Made by a program: the position numbers and the translations under genes. The notes under the pieces were generated by a model. It was not told the origin of the DNA, searched no databases, and worked only from the letters and a program-made list of their open reading frames with translations. DNA of 19,585 nt from Actinomycetes bacterium (GTDB lineage Bacteria > Actinomycetota > Actinomycetes > Mycobacteriales > Mycobacteriaceae), in assembly GCA_023461275.1 (NCBI GenBank), contig JAEYMI010000069.1, positions 1 through 19,585 of the forward strand, read 5' to 3'. Each line of letters begins with the position of its first letter. Position 1 is the first letter of the stretch. Below, piece after piece: positions 1 through 5,215 of the stretch.

Positions 1-20
1 GTCCGGCGTCAATGCCGGAC
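1..20. repeat. Short hairpin at the left edge, possible terminator
   Basis: GTCCGGC (1-7) and GCCGGAC (14-20) form a 7-bp inverted repeat around a 6-nt loop. It lies just beyond the stop of the last minus-strand gene, so it may end that transcript, but the bases that would carry a U-tract are outside the window. A 10-bp palindrome, CTGTCGACAG, follows at 20-29. Confidence 0.3.
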
Positions 21-92
21 TGTCGACAGTGAACCATCGAGATACATTGTCGCGCAATAGGTCCCATACGCAACGCGCAACACCGCACCGGG

Positions 93-443
93 TCAGACGG
101 CTATAGCCATGAAGTTGGCTCGCCGCTCGACGGCCAGCTCGTACGCCATGATGGCGTCGCCGAGCTCGAGGTCGAGTCGGAAGAACCGTTCGGCCGGATC
201 AGTGTCGCGCTGGGCCTGCTCGACCAGGGGCATCAGGCGTTGCACCTCGGCGAGCGTGTCGACGAAGCGGGCGTCTGTGAATTCGTCGATGTAGGCCAAC
301 TCGGCCCGCTCACGCCGTTGTGCGGGCGAATCGGAGAGACGTGGCCGGTACGCCGAGCGTGTCCGGCGGCTACGAGGTTGGTTGTCGCCCAGAGAGGCGA
401 GGAACAGCGCGGCGACGATGCTGAGAGCGATGGCGGCGATCAT
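93..443 (-). CDS. Small membrane-anchored protein of unknown function
   Basis: A 116-residue protein that I do not recognise. Residues 2-18 form one hydrophobic segment (IAAIALSIVAALFLASL), followed by an Arg-rich stretch (about residues 22-46), which suggests a single N-terminal anchor with a cytoplasmic basic flank. The rest is acidic and probably helical. The ATG at 443 has a plausible AAGGA about 10 nt upstream. It is the last of four consecutive minus-strand genes, 38 nt after the stop of the preceding one, and likely cotranscribed with them. No enzymatic motif is visible. A real gene is likely from length, start signal and operon position; its function is unknown. Confidence 0.6.
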   Translation of the reverse strand: MIAAIALSIVAALFLASLGDNQPRSRRTRSAYRPRLSDSPAQRRERAELAYIDEFTDARFVDTLAEVQRLMPLVEQAQRDTDPAERFFRLDLELGDAIMAYELAVERRANFMAIAV

Positions 444-481
444 GGTGCGGGAGTCCTTTGGGAGTGAGGATGGGGTGATGG

Positions 482-1009
482 TTATTCGGTGTCGAGTGCA
501 TCCGGCGGTGACCTACCCGCGACGACCTCGGCACACCACGTCACTCGCAATGCCTCCGAATGATGCTGCGAGACAACGTGTGCCGTGGGTGACACGGTCA
601 GAGCACGGCGAGTGATCCGACGATGCACGGTGCGAGCAACCGAGACCACGGCCACTGATCGCCGGGCGAGCGCAGACCAAACCAGGGCAGCAAACCGACT
701 GCGGAACGTTGCGTCGCTGGCATCCTCGGCCACCACGTCGACCACGGTCTCATCGAGCCACACGGCGAAGTGCTCACGCTCTGCCGTCTGCCAGAACTCG
801 ACCTCGACACGCTCCGCCTCACGCTCGGCACGGATCTCGGCTGCGACGCTGACCAGCACGTCGCGGTAGGTGATCCTCGGTTCGACCTTGTCGAAGTAGA
901 TAGCCCGGTCGGTCGCATAGCCGATCGCGTACTCATCGGCGCGTACGAGTTGCAGATCTCGCAGCTCACGATATGTTTCGACGCACCTTCGAACCCATTC
1001 GGTTGCCAT
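482..1009 (-). CDS. Hypothetical protein, charged and helical
   Basis: A 175-residue protein with no family that I recognise. The open frame continues upstream of 1009, but that part overlaps the preceding gene and is Arg-rich junk, so the ATG at 1009 was chosen. It lies 5 nt after the TGA of the upstream gene, which suggests translational coupling, and it has no clear ribosome binding site of its own. Residues about 40-85 are rich in Glu and Arg (for example AAEIRAEREAERVEVEFW), as in a long amphipathic helix. A hydrophobic Ala/Val stretch near residues 100-125 is too polar for a convincing membrane helix. No signal peptide or catalytic motif is visible. It is the third gene of a four-gene minus-strand cluster. 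Confidence 0.5.
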   Translation of the reverse strand: MATEWVRRCVETYRELRDLQLVRADEYAIGYATDRAIYFDKVEPRITYRDVLVSVAAEIRAEREAERVEVEFWQTAEREHFAVWLDETVVDVVAEDASDATFRSRFAALVWSALARRSVAVVSVARTVHRRITRRALTVSPTAHVVSQHHSEALRVTWCAEVVAGRSPPDALDTE

Positions 1010-1014
1010 GGCAG

Positions 1015-1455
1015 TCAGTACGGTTCGGTGAGACCACCGACGACGCGGATCACGTCGGTGGCGAGTTGGTAGGCGAGCGTGCCCTCGGCGTGTTCGCGTT
1101 GGGTCTGCATCGCGTCGAGAACAAGTGCCAGACGCTCGGCCACCGATTCGGGGTTGCCTTCCACCTCGGCGAACGTCCCCCGCCAATCGGATACGCCAAC
1201 GTAGGCGTGGTCGGTCACCGACGGGTCGAATGTGGCATCACCTGTCGTGAGCAGAACCTCGGCAGTGTGCTGGCCGAGCACGAACGATGCAACCATCGCG
1301 GTGCAGTTGCCACCCGTGTACTCGAACTTGAAGTCGAGACCGGTCGCGTCGACGACGGCAGCCGGCACTGCCGAGTCGTGCATCCCCTCGCGGCAGTGGT
1401 CGCAGAGCGGGCCTGAGTTGCGCATGAGTTCGGTTTTGCAAGCGGTGCAGAACAT
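1015..1455 (-). CDS. Zinc-ribbon hypothetical protein
   Basis: A 146-residue protein opening with a CxxC-x11-CxxC zinc-ribbon knuckle pair (Cys3, Cys6, Cys18, Cys21). Such small ribbons usually mediate nucleic-acid or protein contacts. The following part contains FEYTGGNCTAMVASFVLG and a beta-rich stretch, then a helical C-terminus. I cannot assign this part to a named family, although its YTGGNCTA style resembles small proteins seen in actinobacterial phages and plasmids (impression from memory). The ATG at 1455 is preceded by GGAG at good spacing. It starts 29 nt after the previous gene and its stop is 5 nt before the next start, so it sits in the middle of an operon. Confidence 0.65.
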   Translation of the reverse strand: MFCTACKTELMRNSGPLCDHCREGMHDSAVPAAVVDATGLDFKFEYTGGNCTAMVASFVLGQHTAEVLLTTGDATFDPSVTDHAYVGVSDWRGTFAEVEGNPESVAERLALVLDAMQTQREHAEGTLAYQLATDVIRVVGGLTEPY

Positions 1456-1484
1456 GGTTGTTTCTCCGATCGGTTCGAGTGGGT

Positions 1485-1745
1485 TCAGCGAAGGACTTGT
1501 GCGGCAACAAGATTCAAGGCTGCGAGGCTGGTCGCGACCGCTGCCCGGTCGAAGTCGACAGCGTCCTCAAGTCGCCATACGAGTCGGATCACCTCGGCGC
1601 GACGGTCCCCGGCGCGGTCGGCGATCTCGTAGGCCCAACCTTCGGCGGCACGCTCGGCTGCTGCCATCACGTCGGCGTCGACGACGGGGGATGCCGAGAG
1701 TGCGGCGCGGATCTGATCGGCGACGGGGTTCAGGGTGCACGACAT
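1485..1745 (-). CDS. Small helical hypothetical protein, first gene of the cluster
   Basis: An 86-residue, Ala-rich, probably all-helical protein (MSCTLNPVADQIRAALSA...). The frame is open further upstream, but the ATG at 1745 is preceded by an almost ideal AGGAGG with about 7-nt spacing, the strongest ribosome binding site in the left part of the window, so that start was chosen. It contains no Cys pair, membrane segment or catalytic motif. It heads the minus-strand cluster of four genes that runs to position 93, and its promoter should lie in 1746-2021. Its function is unknown. Confidence 0.6.
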   Translation of the reverse strand: MSCTLNPVADQIRAALSASPVVDADVMAAAERAAEGWAYEIADRAGDRRAEVIRLVWRLEDAVDFDRAAVATSLAALNLVAAQVLR

Positions 1746-2021
1746 GAGAGACCTCCTGTGAGGCGAGTGAGTGGGTTGGTGGCAGAGCTGCCGCAATCAG
1801 ATCTAGCACGGCCGGCGTCGACGGCGCAACCCCAATTCCGTTGTGGCACAGGGGGATAGAGCCCCCCACACCCCCTCGCCGCCGACGCCGCAATGCTCAG
1901 TGGACGGCCCCGAGCGACCCGTGAACTTCTCCTATGACGACCCCCAAATACGCAGTGGCACAACGCAATCACTAGTGGGTTATGCGCATATCGCAATCCA
2001 TGACCTGCGGTAATGCTTTGT
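1746..2021 (-). promoter_or_regulatory. Gene-free stretch, presumed promoter region of the 1745-93 unit
   Basis: No convincing gene is present; the open frames here are shadows with atypical composition. It contains a G/C hairpin (GGGGG 1851-1855, CCCCC from 1862, 6-nt loop). It also contains a compact cluster of two perfect palindromes, CACTAGTG (1970-1977) and TATGCGCATA (1981-1990), bracketed by direct repeats CGCAATC (1964-1970 and 1992-1998). Such a cluster could be an operator. I could not identify a -35/-10 pair with confidence. Confidence 0.3.
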
Positions 2022-2074
2022 CAGACAACAGAAAACCGGCTAGAAACCGCGCAATGTCAGCGGTTTCTAGCCGG
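2022..2074 (-). terminator. Intrinsic terminator ending the upstream minus-strand unit
   Basis: The arms CCGGCTAGAAACCGC (2036-2050) and GCGGTTTCTAGCCGG (2060-2074) are a perfect 15-bp inverted repeat with a 9-nt loop. Read on the minus strand, the stem is followed directly by TTTTCTGTTGTCT (complement of 2023-2035), a U-rich tail. It lies 38 nt past the TAG of the minus-strand frame ending at 2113, which supports transcription of the 2757-2113 genes on this strand. Confidence 0.85.
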
Positions 2075-2112
2075 CAGGAGAGGTATGGATGGGTATTGAT
2101 GCGCGCAGTGGG

Positions 2113-2391
2113 CTACGCCGGATCAAAGCCAACGGACACCCTGCGGGTGACAGAAGTGGATACCCCATCCCGGAATCGACCCACGAACCACGCCCGTAAT
2201 CGCGTCAGGCCAGCACCGATTGCCACCTGACCCGTAGGGTAGGCGGTAACCATCTGGCACCGATCTCGTGTTTCGCGACGACGCGAGTGGTGGCGCACGT
2301 CCCCGGCGTGCGACTCGGCTACGGGGAGCAGGCTGGTTAAGGTCGGGCTCTGCGAAGACGACCAGCGCCCCGGTGCCGAGTCGAACGGCAC
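2113..2391 (-). CDS. Possible small hypothetical protein (GTG start)
   Basis: A 92-codon frame starting at GTG 2391 and ending just before the terminator hairpin. Codon third positions in this frame are G/C-rich, whereas the competing frame 2123-2401 on the same strand has a more even third position. The C-terminal half (QMVTAYPTGQVAIGAGLTRLRAWFVGRFRDG...) looks like real protein, while the N-terminal half is less convincing. An internal ATG at 2253 would give a 46-residue product. No clear ribosome binding site precedes any of the starts. The gene call is uncertain. The N-terminus of the competing frame (MVVGAVRLGTGALVVFAEPDL) also looks protein-like, so a frameshifted or decayed gene is possible. 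Confidence 0.35.
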   Translation of the reverse strand: MPFDSAPGRWSSSQSPTLTSLLPVAESHAGDVRHHSRRRETRDRCQMVTAYPTGQVAIGAGLTRLRAWFVGRFRDGVSTSVTRRVSVGFDPA

Positions 2392-2416
2392 CTACGACCA
2401 TCGGGGCGAACTGGTG

Positions 2417-2626
2417 TCAGGGAAGCGCCGCCGACAGGGCAGCGCGGAACCCGGCGTCGAACGCCGGATCGTCGAGTGGGTCGGGTGTGACTCTGAGAAG
2501 CTGCGCGGCCACCACGGCAACGAGCGGACCCGGCAACAGGTCGAGCTTGGCGGCGGCGGCCTCGTAACCGAGCCACCACGTCGAGGGGTCAAGGTCGGCG
2601 CCAGCACGCACCTTCGGCGCGCTCAC
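2417..2626 (-). CDS. Small hypothetical protein, GTG start coupled to upstream gene
   Basis: A 69-residue protein (VSAPKVRAGADLDPSTWWLGYEAAAAKLDLL...). The frame remains open further upstream, but that extension is Arg-rich and overlaps the preceding small gene. The GTG at 2626 overlaps the upstream TGA as GTGA, a typical coupled start, so it was preferred. The sequence has a Trp-Trp pair, an Ala-rich helix and a hydrophobic stretch (LPGPLVAVVAAQLL, about residues 31-44) too short for a sure membrane span. No known family is recognised. It is second in a small minus-strand unit that ends at the hairpin at 2036-2074. Confidence 0.5.
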   Translation of the reverse strand: MSAPKVRAGADLDPSTWWLGYEAAAAKLDLLPGPLVAVVAAQLLRVTPDPLDDPAFDAGFRAALSAALP

Positions 2627-2757
2627 GATGCGTACCAGCCGAGGACGTAGGCGACCTGGCAGGCGCCGAGGGGGAGTGTGTAGAGCGCGATCACCGCGAC
2701 GATTGCGGCAGCGTATTGCAGTCGTGACAAGGGTTGATCCTTCCAACGGTTGGTCAT
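2623..2757 (-). CDS. 44-residue single-span membrane protein
   Basis: A very short protein starting at ATG 2757: a charged N-terminus (MTNRWKDQPLSRL), then a hydrophobic helix (QYAAAIVAVIALYTLPLGACQVAYVLGWY). The open frame extends upstream to 2901, but the longer form would run through the tRNA and its terminator, so the internal ATG is the sensible start. No strong ribosome binding site is seen. Its stop overlaps the next GTG by the GTGA arrangement. Small one-span proteins like this occur in phages and integrative elements as holin-like or membrane-modulating factors, but nothing in the sequence proves such a role. Confidence 0.5.
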   Translation of the reverse strand: MTNRWKDQPLSRLQYAAAIVAVIALYTLPLGACQVAYVLGWYAS

Positions 2758-2793
2758 GTTGGATGGGTCACGAAATACCGCTGGGGGACACCG

Positions 2794-2836
2794 GGTTGCT
2801 ACACGGGCCGCTACACGACGTGTTGGTGTAGCAACC
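2794..2836. repeat. GCTACAC repeat cluster, possible operator or recombinase arm sites
   Basis: GGTTGCTACAC (2794-2804) and GTGTAGCAACC (2826-2836) are an 11-bp inverted repeat. The 21-nt centre carries another direct copy of GCTACACG (2810-2817; first copy 2798-2805) and a small dyad, ACACG-A-CGTGT (2813-2823). Three copies of GCTACAC thus lie in 43 bp, between the tRNA terminator and the first small gene on the minus strand. The position fits an operator for that unit or integrase/excisionase arm-type sites; the sequence alone cannot separate these. Confidence 0.55.
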
Positions 2837-2845
2837 GCGGAAACG

Positions 2846-2871
2846 AAAAAACCCCTGCTGAACAGGGGTTT
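2846..2871 (-). terminator. Intrinsic terminator of the tRNA gene
   Basis: Arms 2849-2857 and 2863-2871 (AAACCCCTG / CAGGGGTTT) form a 9-bp stem with a 5-nt loop. On the minus strand the stem runs into a U-tract from the A-run at 2846-2850. It begins immediately after the CCA end of the tRNA. Confidence 0.85.
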
Positions 2872-2873
2872 CT

Positions 2874-2950
2874 TGGTGCCCTCGGTGAGACTCGAACTCA
2901 CACTGTACGGGTTTTGAATCCGTTGCCTCTGCCAATTGGGCTACGAGGGC
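2874..2950 (-). tRNA. tRNA with CAA anticodon (Leu by anticodon), class I shape
   Basis: On the minus strand the acceptor GCCCTCG pairs perfectly with CGAGGGC; the discriminator base is A and the CCA end is encoded (2874-2876). The D arm has the GG of the D loop, and the T arm is GTGAG-TTCGAGT-CTCAC. The anticodon loop is TTCAAAA: U33, anticodon CAA, A37. The anticodon stem is ACGGA/CCCGT, with an A-C mismatch at the pair closing the loop. The variable loop is only 5 nt (ACAGT), whereas tRNA-Leu normally has a long variable arm. The anticodon reads UUG (Leu), but the body is class I, so the amino-acid identity deserves checking. A terminator follows directly. Confidence 0.9.
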
Positions 2951-3107
2951 TCCCCGCAGCCGCCCCGGCGTCGGCGGCGGTTGCGAGTGTCCACTGTAGT
3001 TGATCGGCTGCATGCCCTCCCAACCGGTACGCTGCACGCATCGACGCTCCTCGTAGCCCAGGCTCGGGAGCGCCGGGCAGAGGTGTCCACTCAAGGCGGA
3101 GGAGGGG
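2951..3107. promoter_or_regulatory. Divergent promoter region of the tRNA and pdtaR
   Basis: This 157-bp gap separates the minus-strand tRNA from plus-strand pdtaR. On the minus strand TACAGT (complement of 2993-2998) fits the actinobacterial TANNNT -10 box, about 43 nt before the mature tRNA end. On the plus strand TACGCT (3028-3033) could serve pdtaR. Neither has a recognisable -35 at proper spacing, so both are tentative. The pdtaR ribosome binding site, GGAGGAGGGG, lies directly before its ATG. Confidence 0.3.
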
Positions 3108-3734
3108 ATGGTGACGGTGACCGATCGGGTGGCCAAGCCGGAGAGCTCGTCGACGAAGACGCACAAAGTGCTTGTCGCCGAAGATGATTCGCTGATCCGG
3201 ATGGATCTCATCGAGATGTTGCGGGAAGAGGGCTACGACGTCGTCGGCGAGGCTCCCAATGGCCAGGCGGCCGTCGAGCTGACCGAGGCACTCAAGCCCG
3301 ATCTCGTCATCATGGACATCAAGATGCCGGTGCGTGACGGAATCGACGCCGCCACCGAGATCGCCGAGAAGCGTCTGGCGCCGGTGGTGATGCTGACCGC
3401 GTTCAGTCAGCGCGACTTCATCGAGAAGGCCCGCGATGCCGGTGCGATGGCCTACCTCGTCAAGCCGTTCACCAAGGCCGACCTCGTGCCCGCAATCGAA
3501 GTGGCGGTGAGTCGTTACACCGAGCTCAAACAGCTCGAAAACGAGGTCGCCACCATGACCGACCGGCTCGAGACACGCAAGCTCGTCGAGCGCGCCAAGG
3601 GATTGCTGATGGCAAAGCAGCAATTGTCAGAACCCGAAGCGTTCAAGTGGATTCAGCGCGCGGCGATGGATCGTCGGACCACCATGAAGGCGGTCGCACA
3701 GGTCGTCGTGGAGACCCTCGGATCCGACGCCTGA
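3108..3734 (+). CDS. pdtaR: ANTAR-domain response regulator PdtaR
   Basis: A 208-residue response regulator. The receiver domain (about residues 19-135) shows the acidic pair Asp26-Asp27, the phosphoacceptor Asp70 in LVIMDIKMP, the switch Thr97 and the conserved Lys119 in LVKPF. A short coiled linker (about 137-157) leads to a C-terminal ANTAR domain (about 155-205) with ERAKGLLM and the aromatic/Ala pattern AFKWIQRAAMDRRTTMKAVAQ. ANTAR domains bind paired-hairpin RNA and act by antitermination or on translation, so this is an RNA-level regulator rather than a DNA-binding one. It closely matches M. tuberculosis Rv1626, the partner of the cytosolic kinase PdtaS. No kinase gene is present here. 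The ATG at 3108 has a strong purine-rich ribosome binding site; a GTG at 3111 is an alternative. Confidence 0.93.
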   Translation: MVTVTDRVAKPESSSTKTHKVLVAEDDSLIRMDLIEMLREEGYDVVGEAPNGQAAVELTEALKPDLVIMDIKMPVRDGIDAATEIAEKRLAPVVMLTAFSQRDFIEKARDAGAMAYLVKPFTKADLVPAIEVAVSRYTELKQLENEVATMTDRLETRKLVERAKGLLMAKQQLSEPEAFKWIQRAAMDRRTTMKAVAQVVVETLGSDA

Positions 3735-3766
3735 ACCATCAGATCGAGCCATCGTTAATTCTGTGA

Positions 3767-3795
3767 AAACACGCCGCGCTGTGTCGTGCGTGTTT
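3767..3795 (+). terminator. Weak hairpin after pdtaR
   Basis: AAACACGC (3767-3774) and GCGTGTTT (3788-3795) form an 8-bp stem with a 13-nt loop, 33 nt past the pdtaR stop. The T-run (TTT) is very short, so this is only a possible terminator. Confidence 0.3.
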
Positions 3796-3830
3796 GCCTG
3801 CAATCTCGCGCGGTGGTCCCTGTTTGGGTC

Positions 3831-3876
3831 TATGTTTTCCGACAGGTCTCCTCGGTAGACCTCCCGATGGATCGGG
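3831..3876 (+). promoter_or_regulatory. Putative livJ promoter and tandem hairpin leader
   Basis: TATGTT (3831-3836) fits a -10 box and would place the transcript start near 3843; no good -35 is seen. The RNA would then open with two abutting hairpins: AGGTCT (3844-3849) / AGACCT (3857-3862) with a 7-nt loop, and CCCGAT (3863-3868) / ATCGGG (3871-3876). If only four pairs of the second form, its loop is the hexaloop ATGGAT with A at position 1 and G at position 4. The livJ ribosome binding site (GAGAGG) follows about 10 nt later. The inverted repeats are seen; their function is inferred. Confidence 0.4.
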
Positions 3877-3901
3877 TGGCTGAAGTGAGAGGTAGTAAAG
3901 A

Positions 3902-5131
3902 ATGCATCGTCGCATGACGACAGGCGCGCTGGCAGTGGCGCTTGCGGGGGTACTGACGCTCTCGGCGTGTAGCAGCAAATCCAGCGACACGGGCAGCGCG
4001 GAATCAAGCGGATCCGCTTCGGCCGGTTCGGCTCTGCAGATCGCACCGCTGGCCCAGATCGACACGGAGGGCAACGAGGTCCAGGCGGCCGCGGAGAATC
4101 AGGCCCTCAAGCCCGCAGGTGACGGCAACGCCAAGTGCGCGCCGACCACCATCGCGATGGCCGGCGCACTCACCGGCGCCGACGCCGCGCTCGGCATCAA
4201 CATCGTCGACGGTGCGCAGCTGGCAGTGGATCAGCACAACAAGGCCAACGCCGACTGCAAGATCACACTGAAGCGTTTCGACACCGAGGGTGACCCGCAG
4301 AAGGCCACCCAGGTGGCACCGCAGATCGCCAACGACGAGTCGATCGTCGGCCTGATCGGTCCGGCCTTCTCCGGCGAGACCAAGGCCACCGGCGGCATCT
4401 TCAACCAGGCCGGACTGGTGTCGGTGACCGCTTCGGCGACCAACCCGACGCTGACCGACAACGGCTGGAAGACGTTCTTCCGTGGCCTGGCCAACGATGA
4501 CGTTCAGGGCCCGGCCGTCGCCAAGTACCTCACCGGAACCATGGGCAAGAAGAAGGTCTGTGTCATCAAGGACGACACCGACTACGGTGCCGGTCTGGCC
4601 AAGGCCATCACCTCGACGCTGGGATCCGCAGCCGACGCCGGCTGCTCGGGCGATGTGAAGAAGGGTGACCGCGAGTTCTCCGCGATCATCTCCAAGATCA
4701 CCGCGGCCAGCCCCGATGCGGTCTTCTACTCGGGCTACTACGCCGAGGCCGCGCCTCTCGCGCAGCAGCTGAAGTCGGCCGGCTCGACGGCCACCTTCGT
4801 TTCCGGTGACGGCACCAACGACCCGCAGTTCACCGCTCAGGCCGGCGACGCCGCCAAGACCGCGGTCCTGTCCTGCCCCTGCGGTCCGGCACCGTCGCAG
4901 TTCAAGAGCGAGTACGAAGCCGCCTTCAACCAGTCGCCGGGTGTGTACTCGGTGGAGGCCTACGACCTCGCGACCATCCTGATGAAGGGCATCGGCTCCG
5001 GTAAGGCCACCCGTCCTGAACTGCTCGACTACGTGCGCACGTACAAGGGTTCGGGCCTGGCCCGCGCCTACGAGTGGACCCCGACCGGCGAACTCAAGTC
5101 GTCGAACATCTGGGTGTACGAAGTCAAGTAA
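3902..5131 (+). CDS. livJ: Branched-chain amino-acid ABC transporter, substrate-binding lipoprotein
   Basis: A 409-residue extracytoplasmic binding protein of the LivJ/LivK type (periplasmic-binding-protein fold, type I). The N-terminus is a lipoprotein signal peptide with lipobox LSAC and lipidated Cys23, followed by a Ser/Gly-rich tether (about residues 24-45). The binding domain starts near residue 75 and contains typical blocks such as DGAQLAVDQHN, VVGLIGPAFSGET-like and YSGYYAEAAPLAQQLKSAG. Several Cys residues (for example AKCAP, ADCKI, LSCPCG) may form disulfides outside the membrane. It is the first gene of the liv operon, captures the substrate and delivers it to LivH/LivM. Leucine, isoleucine and valine are the usual ligands; amides or other hydrophobic substrates are possible. 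The start is supported by GAGAGG upstream and the signal peptide. Confidence 0.92.
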   Translation: MHRRMTTGALAVALAGVLTLSACSSKSSDTGSAESSGSASAGSALQIAPLAQIDTEGNEVQAAAENQALKPAGDGNAKCAPTTIAMAGALTGADAALGINIVDGAQLAVDQHNKANADCKITLKRFDTEGDPQKATQVAPQIANDESIVGLIGPAFSGETKATGGIFNQAGLVSVTASATNPTLTDNGWKTFFRGLANDDVQGPAVAKYLTGTMGKKKVCVIKDDTDYGAGLAKAITSTLGSAADAGCSGDVKKGDREFSAIISKITAASPDAVFYSGYYAEAAPLAQQLKSAGSTATFVSGDGTNDPQFTAQAGDAAKTAVLSCPCGPAPSQFKSEYEAAFNQSPGVYSVEAYDLATILMKGIGSGKATRPELLDYVRTYKGSGLARAYEWTPTGELKSSNIWVYEVK

Positions 5132-5145
5132 ATCGCCATCGCCGG

Positions 5146-5181
5146 CACGGTGCGTCCGGGCATTAGCCCGGGCGCACCGTG
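5146..5181 (+). terminator. Strong intercistronic hairpin between livJ and livH
   Basis: Arms 5146-5160 and 5167-5181 form a 15-bp stem with one G-U pair and a 6-nt loop (CATTAG). No T-run follows, only TT. In an operon this kind of structure usually protects the upstream mRNA or attenuates transcription, so that the binding protein is made in excess over the membrane parts. Confidence 0.7.
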
Positions 5182-5215
5182 TTCGCTGCGGGGGAATGTC
5201 GGCTGAAAGGCGCGC

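Noticed and set aside
2123..2401. Minus-strand frame 2123-2401 as the gene at this place
   Set aside because: Its third-position G/C is lower than in the overlapping 2113-2391 frame and its second half is not protein-like, though its N-terminus keeps it as a possible frameshifted remnant.
2874..2920. Duplicated tRNA 3' end as proof of an att site
   Set aside because: I looked for a second copy of the tRNA 3' segment in 1-2760 and saw none, so integration remains a hypothesis.
2898..3623. 241-codon minus-strand frame opposite pdtaR
   Set aside because: It overlaps the receiver domain and the tRNA; no start signal and no family resemblance.
3844..3876. Calling the livJ leader a confirmed ANTAR target
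   Set aside because: Only one of the two loops can form the A1/G4 hexaloop; the first loop has 7 nt, so it is kept as a finding, not an annotation.
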